NCBI GenBank assembly: GCA_044425705.1
Contig: JAWXVD010000049.1
Span: 1 to 22,401, forward strand
Reading direction: 5' to 3'
Source: JAWXVD01 sp044425705
GTDB taxonomy: Bacteria; Bacillota; Clostridia; Lachnospirales; Lachnospiraceae
DNA length: 22,401 nucleotides
Numbering within the stretch: position 1 is the first letter of the stretch; each line of letters begins with the position of its first letter. The position numbers and the translations under genes were made by a program. This document shows, piece after piece, positions 6,957 to 15,781 of this stretch. The notes under the pieces are model-generated. The model saw only the letters and a list, made by a program, of their open reading frames with translations. It was not told the origin of the DNA and did no database searches.

Positions 6957-9291
6957 TCTTGTTCCTATATCTGCAAAAGTCCATTATAAACAAAGCAAGA
7001 TGACCCGTATATGTATCACCCTTGCAGTATTTTTAATTGCGGTTATATTTGGTCTTGCAGATATGTACTTACAAAGTGTTACCGAAAACGAAATACAGGT
7101 TAATGGAAACTGGCACTATCAAATTACTTCAATTGATACAGAAACTGCCGCTTTCATTTCTGCACGACCCGATGTAAAGGTTTCCGGTTGGCATAATACG
7201 GTTTCAGTTGATGCAGGCTACTCTTTAAACGGACAGAAAATTTCTATCAGTGTGCAAGATGAAAGCGTGTTTGAAGATATTTTATTGAATGAAGTTGCTG
7301 AGGGAAAATATCCCAGTAATGAAAATGAAATTGCAATTTCTTATTCATTAAAAGATAGTGCTTCTATTTCGTTAAATGAAACCATTACTCTATTGTGTCC
7401 AAATGGGGAAACAGCCGATTTTTTAGTCGTTGGTTTTTTAGATGATACACAGATAACAAGGTTAAGTACAGACACAGAGGACGTTATAGCATTAACAGTA
7501 GAGGGCTTTTCAAGCCTTTCGACTTCTTCGGATAACCCGGTTTTAGAAAATTACATGATTCAATTTTCACGACTTTGTAATATACCAAGTACAATTGCAG
7601 ATATAAAAGAACAAAACAATCTATCAGACGAACAAATAATAGAGAACTTATCTTTGTTGAGCATACAAGGTCAAATTGAAGGAGAAACGAGTATCAATCA
7701 AATTTATCAAGTTTGCCTTATCCTATCTGTTATTGTTATGATAACCTGTATTTTAATGATTTCAAGCAGTCTTAACAACAATATTTCTCAACGAACAGAG
7801 TTTTTTGGCATGATCCGTTGCTTGGGTGCAACGAAAAAACAAATTATACGACTGGTAAGATATGAGAGTTTGTATTGGTGTAAAACAGCAATTCCTTTAG
7901 CGATTATATTATCTGTACTTCTTGTTTGGATTTTATCGGCTGTCATGCGATTGATTGGGTCATCAATGTTTTCTTATATGCCTGTCTTTGGAATTAGTTG
8001 GATTAGTATTACCGTTAGCAGTATATTGGGGTTGATTACAGTTTTACTGGTAGCTAGTTCCCCGGCAAGGAGAGCTGCAAAGGTTTCTCCCCTTACAGCT
8101 GTATCTGGAAACGCAGGGAACAACGTTTCTTTCCGTAAAGCAGCAAATACAAATCTATTTTCGATTGAAACAGCATTAGGTGTTCATCATGCGAAATCAA
8201 GAAAAAAGAATTATATTTTGATGACAGGAGCATTTGCTATTTGCATAACGTTATTTCTTTCGTTCAGTACCCTTGTGAGTTTTATGGAAAATGCTTTTGT
8301 ACCATCGGAATGGACACCGGACTTATCAATAGCAAGTGAAACGAATACTTGTGATATAGATAAATCACTAAGTGAAGAAATTTCCAAAAATGAAACAGTT
8401 AAACGAGTATACGGGCGTATGTTTGCTTATGATATTTCAGCAGTAAAAGATATAGAAACTTATAACACAAATGTGATTTCTTATGAAGAAAATCAATTTG
8501 AATGGGCTACTGAATTTTTGGTTGATGGATCTGTAGATAACGTTATACAAGAGGACAATCAAGTATTATTTGTGCAAACAGAAAATACTAATGTTCTAGT
8601 TGGCGATAACATTACACTTTGTATCAATGACACAGAATATACTGTTACTGTTGCGGGGATTTTATCGAGTAGTCCACTAGCCCGTATAGATGGTACCGAA
8701 ACTATTTTTTGTTCAGAAAAGACTTTTACTGAATTGACTGGGCAAGACAGCTATACAATTATTGATGTTCAGTTTTATAACAACGCTACCGAAGAAGATG
8801 TAAAGGATGTTGAAAGCATCTTCTCTGACAGTGATGTAATATTTGTGAATAACCTTGCACAAGTACAGCAACAGAGAAATTTGTATTATGCGTTTTCTGT
8901 TCTAATTTATGGTTTCCTTTCCATTATTGTTGCAATTACTATTTTCCATATCATGAATACAATCAATATGGGGGTAGCTACGAAAATGAAAGAATACGGT
9001 GCAATGAGAGCAATTGGTATGAGTAACCGACAACTTGCAAAAATGGTTTATGCAGAAGCTGGAACTTATGCGATTAGTGGTATTATTTTAGGTTGTATGA
9101 TTGGAATACCTATGCACTGGGTTATATTTGTAAGTTTGATTACCAATATATGGGGAGTCGCATGGAGTGTTCCGTTTGCTCCACTTGGATTGATAATTGT
9201 TATTGTTTTATTTTCATCCTTATTTGCAGTAAAATCCCCTATAAAACGACTATATAAAATTTCTATCATCGAAAATATCAGAGCACAATAA
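6940..9291 (+). CDS. FtsX-like ABC transporter permease, duplicated type
   Basis: This 783-residue membrane protein is built from two similar halves. Each has a single membrane segment, an extracellular MacB-PCD-like domain of about 200 residues and a three-segment FtsX domain. The first half starts with a membrane segment at about residues 23-43 and has FGMIRCLGATKKQIIRLV in its FtsX part. The second half starts near NYILMTGAFAICITLFLS and has KEYGAMRAIGMSNRQLAKMV. This 4+4 organisation is found in VncRS-associated and similar clostridial transporters and differs from the ten-segment BceB. GGAGG (6927-6931), eight bases before ATG 6940, decides the start. It pairs with the overlapping ATPase gene, and a terminator follows directly. 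The substrate is unknown. Confidence 0.9.
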   Translation: MRNYLNLVPISAKVHYKQSKMTRICITLAVFLIAVIFGLADMYLQSVTENEIQVNGNWHYQITSIDTETAAFISARPDVKVSGWHNTVSVDAGYSLNGQKISISVQDESVFEDILLNEVAEGKYPSNENEIAISYSLKDSASISLNETITLLCPNGETADFLVVGFLDDTQITRLSTDTEDVIALTVEGFSSLSTSSDNPVLENYMIQFSRLCNIPSTIADIKEQNNLSDEQIIENLSLLSIQGQIEGETSINQIYQVCLILSVIVMITCILMISSSLNNNISQRTEFFGMIRCLGATKKQIIRLVRYESLYWCKTAIPLAIILSVLLVWILSAVMRLIGSSMFSYMPVFGISWISITVSSILGLITVLLVASSPARRAAKVSPLTAVSGNAGNNVSFRKAANTNLFSIETALGVHHAKSRKKNYILMTGAFAICITLFLSFSTLVSFMENAFVPSEWTPDLSIASETNTCDIDKSLSEEISKNETVKRVYGRMFAYDISAVKDIETYNTNVISYEENQFEWATEFLVDGSVDNVIQEDNQVLFVQTENTNVLVGDNITLCINDTEYTVTVAGILSSSPLARIDGTETIFCSEKTFTELTGQDSYTIIDVQFYNNATEEDVKDVESIFSDSDVIFVNNLAQVQQQRNLYYAFSVLIYGFLSIIVAITIFHIMNTINMGVATKMKEYGAMRAIGMSNRQLAKMVYAEAGTYAISGIILGCMIGIPMHWVIFVSLITNIWGVAWSVPFAPLGLIIVIVLFSSLFAVKSPIKRLYKISIIENIRAQ

Positions 9292-9306
9292 TGTTCATTC
9301 TCTTGA

Positions 9307-9338
9307 AAGGGTAGTTCCAAAAGGAACTGCTCTTTTTT
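9307..9338 (+). terminator. Terminator of the transporter operon
   Basis: A stem of about 11 bp pairs AGGGTAGTTCC (9308-9318) with GGAACTGCTCT (9323-9333) around an AAAA loop, followed by a T run to 9338. It starts 16 bases after the permease stop. Confidence 0.88.
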
Positions 9339-9828
9339 AATGAAAATGAGCACTCTGAATAAGCGAATTATAGAAAAGCGTACTCCATCAGTCAGTAATA
9401 ATTTTTTGTAAATATAATATCAAATAAGCTGGATAAAAAATGAAAACAACGAGACAGTATGAGCTGTATGGGAGTTTCATGGTGTGCATTCTTATAAATT
9501 GGCACTAAATATAATATGATAAATTAAATATACAGAAAAAGACTAGTAGAATGACTATTAAATAATGCCAGCTTTATTATCTGTTTACTGAATGAATAGC
9601 TTTTCTAAAAAAACTTGACATAGTCACTGCCATATCTACGTTTTTACACATGTTGTAAAAAGTCCTGTTTGAATTTCGTGGTTATTGGATACTTACATGA
9701 AGAATAGTGAGATGAAGGTAAATAAATGTTTGTGATGAAGGAGCTATTATTACATTTAAGCTTACAAATATTACATGAAAATCAAAAATCATATTTAATG
9801 TGCTAATATGATAAAAAAAGGAGAGATA
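9339..9828. promoter_or_regulatory. Leader and control region of the RiPP operon
   Basis: There is no convincing gene in these 490 bases; only ORFs of 22-23 codons without ribosome-binding sites occur. The region holds the perfect inverted repeat TTTTTACA (9641-9648), CATGT, TGTAAAAA (9654-9661), which contains TTACA-N5-TGTAA and so resembles the operator at 6183-6196. TTGACA occurs at 9615-9620 without a good -10 box. TTACATGA occurs at 9693-9700 and 9771-9778, with further TTACA copies at 9750 and 9762. The transcription start was not identified. Confidence 0.5.
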
Positions 9829-11451
9829 ATGAAAAAGCTTATATATCTTATAAAAAAATCTATTGATAAGTTTTTATTGAAACAAATTAAATGTGTAGCA
9901 GTAATTCTTGGAAGTTCAATGATGACATTGATTTTTCCTTATTATATGGGAAAGCTTATAGATCAACTTGCTAGTGGAGAAGAAATATATGCAGCTATAT
10001 TGCCATATTTATTTATGATGTTGTGTTCTGGCATGCTTGCGGCTCTGCTACAGTACATACAGAATGTGTCTATCTACAAAATACAACAAGAATTTTCGAT
10101 TGGCATTAAGAAAAATGTATATAATAAATGTGTTAATGGTAATTGGAATTTTTGGAATAAATGGAAGGCTGGTGATGCCTTACAAATTCTCGGAGAAGAT
10201 ATAGCACAACTAGAAAATATGTTGGTTATCATATTAGGAACTCTTTTAGCTAATATGGTATTAATATTTGGAATTACAGCAGTTCTTGTATGGTACAATC
10301 CATATATTGGTTTGATAAGTATAATATTGTGTTTTCTTTTGGCTCTGTGCCAAGAAAAAATTGGAAAACTAATACAAATAAAATCCGTTGAACTTAGGAA
10401 TGATGTGGAAATTAATGCCTCATTTAAGAATGAAACACTTAATAATATGCCCTCATTTACAATGTCAGGGCTAGGAAATGTTTTAAAGATAAAATTCATG
10501 AAACAAACTGATTACTTGGCTAGAAAAGCTGTTTCTCTTGTAAAACTCATATCATTAGGGAGATATTTTGGAACGGTATATAATTATATTATTATATGTA
10601 TTTCTATTATAATTGGAATTTTTCAAATTGATAAAGGACAGATGACTGTTGGGCAATTATATACCATTACTATTTTTGTTCAAAGACTATATGCTCCTAT
10701 TGTTAGCTTCGGAGAGGCATATATGGCAATAAAAAAGAGTATACCGATTTCAGAGCGTACATATAAGTTATTAGAAGATTTAGATGAAATAGAGCAAAAA
10801 GGAAATAGTTTTGATACCAAGATTAATTCTATAAAGTTATCGAATGTTTCATTTTCATATGATATGGAAGGAATTTTATTAAGAGAAATAAAGTTTGAGG
10901 TGTTTGATGGTCAGATACTAGGAATAGTAGGTGAAAATGGAATGGGAAAATCTACATTGTTCCGGTTATTGTTAAAAAAATGTAAATGTACAAAGGGATA
11001 TATCAATATTAATGAAGTAAACATTGATGAGATAGATATTCAGTATCTGTATAACAATATAAGCATAATGACGCAAGAAAGTAATTTATTATCTGGAACG
11101 ATTAGACAAATACTAAATCCTTTTGACAAGAAGATAGATGATGAAAAAATGTACTATGTTTTAAATAATCTACTGTTTGATATTGACAAATTACCAAATG
11201 GACTGAATACATATATTCATCCCAATATGACTAATTTATCGGGAGGAGAAAAACAAAAGCTTAACTTAGCTAGAGTGATTTTGGAGAATAAACCCTTAAT
11301 ACTATTGGACGAACCCACATCTGCATTAGATTTAGAAAGCGAAGAAAGAATTTGTGATTTGCTTCAAGATTTTTTACAAGATAAAATGGCGATAATAATC
11401 ACTCATAGAAAAAATATATTGAGAATATGCACATCTGTTGTACAGCTTTAA
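9829..11451 (+). CDS. ABC exporter with fused membrane and ATPase domains
   Basis: This 540-residue protein has an exporter-type membrane domain (about 1-310, with hydrophobic segments near 22-40, 55-75, 130-155, 160-175 and 250-266). The ATPase domain follows: Walker A GENGMGKST (368-376), MTQESNLLSG, signature LSGGE (470-474), Walker B LILLDEP (490-496) and H526. AAAGGAGAG (9817-9825) points to ATG 9829; ATG 9808 is also in frame. It is shorter than lantibiotic-type exporters and lacks an N-terminal C39 peptidase domain, so it probably moves the mature peptide without cutting the leader itself. It comes first in the RiPP locus, 58 bases before the precursor gene. Export of the peptide product is the likely role; immunity by export is a second possibility. 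Confidence 0.88.
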   Translation: MKKLIYLIKKSIDKFLLKQIKCVAVILGSSMMTLIFPYYMGKLIDQLASGEEIYAAILPYLFMMLCSGMLAALLQYIQNVSIYKIQQEFSIGIKKNVYNKCVNGNWNFWNKWKAGDALQILGEDIAQLENMLVIILGTLLANMVLIFGITAVLVWYNPYIGLISIILCFLLALCQEKIGKLIQIKSVELRNDVEINASFKNETLNNMPSFTMSGLGNVLKIKFMKQTDYLARKAVSLVKLISLGRYFGTVYNYIIICISIIIGIFQIDKGQMTVGQLYTITIFVQRLYAPIVSFGEAYMAIKKSIPISERTYKLLEDLDEIEQKGNSFDTKINSIKLSNVSFSYDMEGILLREIKFEVFDGQILGIVGENGMGKSTLFRLLLKKCKCTKGYININEVNIDEIDIQYLYNNISIMTQESNLLSGTIRQILNPFDKKIDDEKMYYVLNNLLFDIDKLPNGLNTYIHPNMTNLSGGEKQKLNLARVILENKPLILLDEPTSALDLESEERICDLLQDFLQDKMAIIITHRKNILRICTSVVQL

Positions 11452-11509
11452 TTTTGGTGTGAAACCCATGGGGTGTTTACATAAAAAAAGAAGAAAGGAG
11501 GAAATACTT

Positions 11510-11641
11510 ATGGTAAAACCTATTAATGTTGTAGAAAAGAAGCCGGAGTCAATCATCATTAATCCTTGTTTTATCCCATTCATCTGTGATGGGGAAAGCT
11601 GCACTGGCGGAAACTGCCATGGAATTTGTCTCAATGATTAA
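11510..11641 (+). CDS. Five-cysteine RiPP precursor peptide
   Basis: This 43-residue peptide follows an excellent ribosome-binding site, AAAGGAGG (11494-11501). A short leader, MVKPINVVEKKPESIIINP, precedes a core that starts near C20 and holds cysteines C20, C26, C31, C36 and C40 (spacing C-x5-C-x4-C-x4-C-x3-C) among Gly, Ser, Thr, Asp and Ile. Short Cys-rich peptides placed directly before SPASM radical SAM enzymes are the substrates of sactipeptide and ranthipeptide maturases. In kind it resembles the SCIFF and clostridial Cys-rich (Clo7bot/CLI_3235) precursors, but I do not recognise the sequence. An odd number of cysteines means that one may stay free, or that not all form thioethers. 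The Ile-rich stretch before C20 and Ile 22, 25 and 39 are possible epimerisation sites. There is no leader-cleavage motif that I can name. Confidence 0.85.
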   Translation: MVKPINVVEKKPESIIINPCFIPFICDGESCTGGNCHGICLND

Positions 11642-11666
11642 AAGATAACGTGAGCAAAATGCAGTA

Positions 11667-11699
11667 GAAAGGCTTGGATATTCGATATCTGAGCCTTTC
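11667..11699 (+). promoter_or_regulatory. 15-bp hairpin between precursor and maturase genes
   Basis: GAAAGGCTTGGATAT (11667-11681) pairs over its whole length with ATATCTGAGCCTTTC (11685-11699), with two G-T pairs and a TCG loop. No T run follows, so it is not a standard terminator. It probably stabilises or processes the precursor mRNA, or reduces read-through, so that far more precursor than maturase is made. The next gene lacks a good ribosome-binding site, which fits the same purpose. Confidence 0.75.
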
Positions 11700-11725
11700 A
11701 TAAATAGGTTTACCATAAAACCGAT

Positions 11726-13060
11726 ATGAAAAAATGGGAAAAGATTGAAATTAACAGTAAAGAATTTATTTTTTTTAAGAACAGTCTTTGTTTGATAAAG
11801 TCTAATTCTGATATTGAACAGGCATTTTGCATTCAAGAACAAGGAGGTGTAATTCCAGAAGAATATAAGATGATAATTGAAGAAGTTATTAAACAAGATG
11901 AAATGTTTACAAGGTTTATTGAAGAAAAAACTAGGCATGGAGTAATAAGGGAAAATAAGCTATTAGGAATAGAAATAAACACTGTGAACGCATGCAATAT
12001 GCGTTGTCGATATTGTTTTGCAGGTGATGGAACACATAATAAAAAGTCTATTATGAGCGAAGAGAATGCTAAGAAAGCAATAGATTTTCTGTTTCAAAAT
12101 TCTGCCAAACGAAAAACACTATATATAACCATAATAGGTGGTGAACCTCTTATGAATATAGAACTTTTTAAATATATTGTTTTGTATGCGGAGAAAAAGG
12201 CTGTAGAAAGAAAGAAAAAAGTTCGGTTTTTTATAACAACAAATGGCACAATTCTAGAAGAGGATTTGAGAATATTTTTGGATTACCATCAGATAAACAT
12301 TATGATTAGTTTAGATAGTCAATTTCCAGAAGTACAAAATTATTTGCGCCCGATGAAGAATGGCAAGGGATCATGGGAATACATGAAAAAGAATTTTGAT
12401 TACTTTAGAATGAGAGACAAAAGTAGTGTACATATAACACTTACACCTTATAATTATAAGGTATTTGAATATGCAAAATCCTGCTATGAAATGGGATTTA
12501 ATTGTGTGCATTTCGATATAGTTAAAAGTGAAAAGTCTGAATTTGAATTTACGTTAAAACAAATAGAAGAAATAAATAATGAATGTAATCAATTAGCACA
12601 ATATGTTGCAGACCAAATAGAGCAAGGGAAAAAAATATCAGCGTTTCCTATTATGGATAATATTTGGGTATTAGCTAAGCGTATGCCTAAATTAAATAGT
12701 TGTTCTGTACCATATAATCAATGTTGTTTTGGACCTGATGGGAAGATTTATCCTTGCGATGTTTTAATGTGGGATAGATATTGTATGGGAGAAATAAGAG
12801 ATATGAAATATTGTCCAGAAAAATTTGATGATTTTAAAGCAGAGGATAGTTGCGGAGAATGTTGGGCACGTTATTTATGTGGAGGTCAATGCCTAGCAAA
12901 TATATTGCAAAATAAAGAATCTTTTCAAGCATTATATTGTGTTTTAAAAAAAAATATTTTTAAACTACAGCTATATATGTTTGATAGATTAAGTGTTTCA
13001 AGTAACTATGTTAATGATTATATTAAAAGGAAGGAAAAGGAATATGAATATGAAAAATAA
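11726..13060 (+). CDS. Radical SAM/SPASM peptide maturase 1
   Basis: This 444-residue radical SAM enzyme has an N-terminal region of about 80 residues that may bind the leader. The CX3CX2C cluster motif is C90-NMR-C94-RY-C97. GGEP (138-141) and TTNGT strand motifs follow, and then a SPASM domain with C326, C333/C334, C344, C353, C376, C379, C385, C389 and C405. The pattern CGECWARYLCGGQC is typical of auxiliary-cluster binding. Such enzymes form Cys thioether bridges to alpha, beta or gamma carbons of core residues. It is the first of three maturases after the precursor. No strong Shine-Dalgarno precedes ATG 11726, so translation is likely weak. The end overlaps the next gene by 17 bases. The exact bond formed cannot be told from sequence. 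Confidence 0.9.
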   Translation: MKKWEKIEINSKEFIFFKNSLCLIKSNSDIEQAFCIQEQGGVIPEEYKMIIEEVIKQDEMFTRFIEEKTRHGVIRENKLLGIEINTVNACNMRCRYCFAGDGTHNKKSIMSEENAKKAIDFLFQNSAKRKTLYITIIGGEPLMNIELFKYIVLYAEKKAVERKKKVRFFITTNGTILEEDLRIFLDYHQINIMISLDSQFPEVQNYLRPMKNGKGSWEYMKKNFDYFRMRDKSSVHITLTPYNYKVFEYAKSCYEMGFNCVHFDIVKSEKSEFEFTLKQIEEINNECNQLAQYVADQIEQGKKISAFPIMDNIWVLAKRMPKLNSCSVPYNQCCFGPDGKIYPCDVLMWDRYCMGEIRDMKYCPEKFDDFKAEDSCGECWARYLCGGQCLANILQNKESFQALYCVLKKNIFKLQLYMFDRLSVSSNYVNDYIKRKEKEYEYEK

Positions 13061-14462
13061 GTTATATTCATCTGTAAATATACAACATGTAGAAGTGGAT
13101 GAAAGATGGTTTCTTTTAGATGGGGATACAGGATATTTCTGTGAGGAAACTGAGCTAACGAAGAAAATTATAGAAATGCTTCCGTGTACTTTGGAAGCTA
13201 TATGTGAAAAATTAAATCCTGAATATACAACAGAAGAAATTGAGGAAGAGTATAGTGATATAAAAAAAGCATATGATGATAAAGTAATAGGATATAAAAA
13301 TCCTACATTGTTACAGGGTGTAGATATAAAACAAGAAGATTGGCTAGAGTCAAAAGTATTACTTAATTTATGGCTTAATATTTCTAATGATTGTAACATG
13401 CGTTGTATTTATTGTTTTGAGCATGGTGGCAATTATGGAAAAACCAAAAAAATCATGTCAATTGCGATGATAAAGGATTGTATTGATTATTGGTATAAAT
13501 ATTTAAATAAAAATGCAAAAGATATATATGTTATATTCTTTGGTGGGGAGCCACTACTTAATAAAAAAGGAATCAAATATGCCGTAGAATATGTTAGAGA
13601 GTTATTAAAAATCCATGACATTAGATCGCATTTCAGCATAACATCAAATGCTACTCTTCTTGATGAGGACTTTGCAGAGTTTTTAGTTGCAAATAAAATA
13701 CCAGTAACCATTAGTATTGATGGGGGAAGAGACGTTCAAAATAAAAACAGACCTTTAGCTGGCAATACTAAGAGCTTTGAAGTTGTTAATAAAAATGTGA
13801 AAAATCTAATGAAAATTCGAAAAAATCTCACTGCAAGAGTAACGCTAGTACATGAAGATGTGGGACATTTAGCGGAAATTGTAAAGGATTTGTGGGAGAT
13901 GGGATTTGGACAAGTACAGTATGATTTGGTTTCAACAGAAGACCCTAAATTAAAGATAACAGAAGAGGATTTAACAACTATTGAAAAACAAGTGGAAATA
14001 ATAGCCAATAATATGTACGAAAATGTAGTTCATGATCAATGGAAAGTTTTACGTAATCTTACAAAAATAGTTGATTGCATAAACTTTCCTATCTGGAACC
14101 TAACTGGATGTAGTTATTATGCACCATATACAATTATGGTTGATTCAGAGGGGGAAATTTATAAATGTCAAAGGCTTATGGACGATGAATACTGTACAGG
14201 TAATATATATAGCGGTATAGAGTGGAATAAATTCTACTTAAAAAAACCGATAAATGAAGAATGTGAGACTTGCTGGGTCAAATCCATTTGCGGTGCTGGT
14301 TGCCCACAAGTAAGAATCATGAATGCAGGAGATATTGATAAAAATAATAAATTGTGGTGTGACCATGTTAAAGTATTGACTAACGAAGCCTTAAGATTTT
14401 ATGCAAAATTGTATATGTATAACTCGGAAATTTTTGAAGAATTGAGACAAACAAAAGAGTAG
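13044..14462 (+). CDS. Radical SAM/SPASM peptide maturase 2
   Basis: This 472-residue enzyme has the longest N-terminal part of the three, about 105 residues. It reads like a PqqD/RRE-type winged helix (VEVDERWFLLDGDTGYFCEE, then an Ile/Leu-rich helix), comparable to the leader-binding domain of SCIFF-type maturases. CX3CX2C is C117-NMR-C121-IY-C124 and FFGGEPLLN spans 165-173. SPASM ligands are C356, C375, C384, C407, C410, C416, C420 and C439. It starts inside the end of maturase 1; ATG 13044 and ATG 13050 are both served by the GGAAGGAAAAGG run (13029-13040). Maturases 2 and 3 share more local motifs with each other (FGGEPLLN/YGGEPLLN, YAVEYV/YAVEYI, CNMRC, SIDG) than with maturase 1, which suggests an old duplication followed by divergence. 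Confidence 0.9.
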   Translation: MNMKNKLYSSVNIQHVEVDERWFLLDGDTGYFCEETELTKKIIEMLPCTLEAICEKLNPEYTTEEIEEEYSDIKKAYDDKVIGYKNPTLLQGVDIKQEDWLESKVLLNLWLNISNDCNMRCIYCFEHGGNYGKTKKIMSIAMIKDCIDYWYKYLNKNAKDIYVIFFGGEPLLNKKGIKYAVEYVRELLKIHDIRSHFSITSNATLLDEDFAEFLVANKIPVTISIDGGRDVQNKNRPLAGNTKSFEVVNKNVKNLMKIRKNLTARVTLVHEDVGHLAEIVKDLWEMGFGQVQYDLVSTEDPKLKITEEDLTTIEKQVEIIANNMYENVVHDQWKVLRNLTKIVDCINFPIWNLTGCSYYAPYTIMVDSEGEIYKCQRLMDDEYCTGNIYSGIEWNKFYLKKPINEECETCWVKSICGAGCPQVRIMNAGDIDKNNKLWCDHVKVLTNEALRFYAKLYMYNSEIFEELRQTKE

Positions 14463-14476
14463 AAGGATAAAGTGTT

Positions 14477-15781
14477 ATGTATAAGTATAAGCAAATATTT
14501 CAACTTAAGGTGGGAGAAAAAATTTATTATTACAATAATGTGTCAGGTGATATATTCACAGATGATTTGGTGGATGATGCAAATAGGCTAATACATAAGG
14601 AACCATTTGCTAAGCAAGATTTAATTCAATGGAAGAAACAAAAGGCAGAACGCATAGGGGAAAAAGTAGAATTCCAAAATTTATGCCTTGTATTATCACA
14701 AGATTGTAATATGAGATGTGTTTACTGCTATGAAAATGGTGGAAGCTTTAATAAAGCAAGAATAATCATGGATTGTAGTACCATTATAAAAATTGTTGAC
14801 TGGTGGTTAAGTAAGATACCATCAGAGATACAGTTAGTCAAAGTTGAGTTTTATGGCGGTGAACCTCTTTTAAATGCATCTGGTCTTATTTATGCAGTAG
14901 AATATATCAATGAAAAGATACAACGATTAAATAAGAAAGTTAAATACTTCCTTATAACAAATGGTACGTTGATGTGCAATGAAGTTTTAGAGGTTCTTAA
15001 AAAGAATGACGTAACAGTCACATTAAGCATTGATGGAGATAAAGAGTCACAAAATGCAAATAGAAAATTAATTGGGGGTCAAGATAGTTATGATATTGTT
15101 ATAGAGAATTTGGATTGCTTGACAAAGTTAGGTATACGAATAGTTGCAAGAATTACATTAACAAAAAGTAATATTGAACGACTTTTCAACTCCATAGTAT
15201 GTCTATGGGAAGAAGGAATTAATGAAATAAACTGCATTGCTGTGTTAACAAATAATGAGAAATTGAAAATACAAAAAGATGATTTGACAATATTAAGACA
15301 ATCCTATGAACAGATAAAAAATAAAATGATTGAAAATTTAATTGCAGGAGTAAGACAGTATTTTGGGAATTATCTGCGTATAATAGGTGCTTTGTATTAC
15401 AATTGGGATAAATTTTATCCTATGTGTGGTTACTATTCATGTCAAAAAATATATGGTATGCCAGATGAAGAAATATATAATTGTGAAAAATTAATAGGTA
15501 TTGATAGCGAGTGTTTAGGAAGTGTAGATGCATTAAATTGTGAAACATTGAAAGAACGAATAATAGACCATACTTATTCAAAAAATTGTGGCGAGTGTAT
15601 AATGAGAAGAATATGTGGTGGATATTGTTATGCAGATATTAAACAATATAGTAATTCCATGGATGTTCTTTGTGAAATACAAAAAATAGAATTTGAATAT
15701 GCATTTAAGATTTATGTAACTATGATGGAAAAAGATTCGGATTTTTGGAATAAATTTTTTAACAATGGGGGTAAAGTTTGA
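14477..15781 (+). CDS. Radical SAM/SPASM peptide maturase 3
   Basis: This 434-residue enzyme has a short N-terminal leader-binding-like strand region (IFQLKVGEKIYYYNNVSGDIF, counted here only as a region of residues 7-27). C77-NMR-C81-VY-C84, FYGGEPLLN (125-133) and a C-terminal SPASM domain with C317, C322, C336, C346, C371, C374, C380, C384 and C399 follow. AAGGA (14463-14467) lies nine bases before ATG 14477, and the stop shares a base with the next gene. Motif content places it with Cys-rich peptide maturases. With maturases 1 and 2 it would act on the single visible precursor, each enzyme perhaps making a different bridge or acting in sequence. A heteromeric complex in which one member only recruits the substrate is also possible, but all three keep the SAM-cluster cysteines. 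Confidence 0.9.
   Translation: MYKYKQIFQLKVGEKIYYYNNVSGDIFTDDLVDDANRLIHKEPFAKQDLIQWKKQKAERIGEKVEFQNLCLVLSQDCNMRCVYCYENGGSFNKARIIMDCSTIIKIVDWWLSKIPSEIQLVKVEFYGGEPLLNASGLIYAVEYINEKIQRLNKKVKYFLITNGTLMCNEVLEVLKKNDVTVTLSIDGDKESQNANRKLIGGQDSYDIVIENLDCLTKLGIRIVARITLTKSNIERLFNSIVCLWEEGINEINCIAVLTNNEKLKIQKDDLTILRQSYEQIKNKMIENLIAGVRQYFGNYLRIIGALYYNWDKFYPMCGYYSCQKIYGMPDEEIYNCEKLIGIDSECLGSVDALNCETLKERIIDHTYSKNCGECIMRRICGGYCYADIKQYSNSMDVLCEIQKIEFEYAFKIYVTMMEKDSDFWNKFFNNGGKV

Noticed and set aside
9340..9507. Two ORFs of 22-23 codons (from 9340 and 9440) as additional small peptides
   Set aside because: Neither has a ribosome-binding site or a recognisable precursor pattern, and they follow a strong terminator.
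11452..11509. Hairpin AAACCC/GGGTGTTT as a terminator between exporter and precursor
   Set aside because: The pairing is short and bulged with no clean T run. I treat exporter and precursor as probably in one operon.
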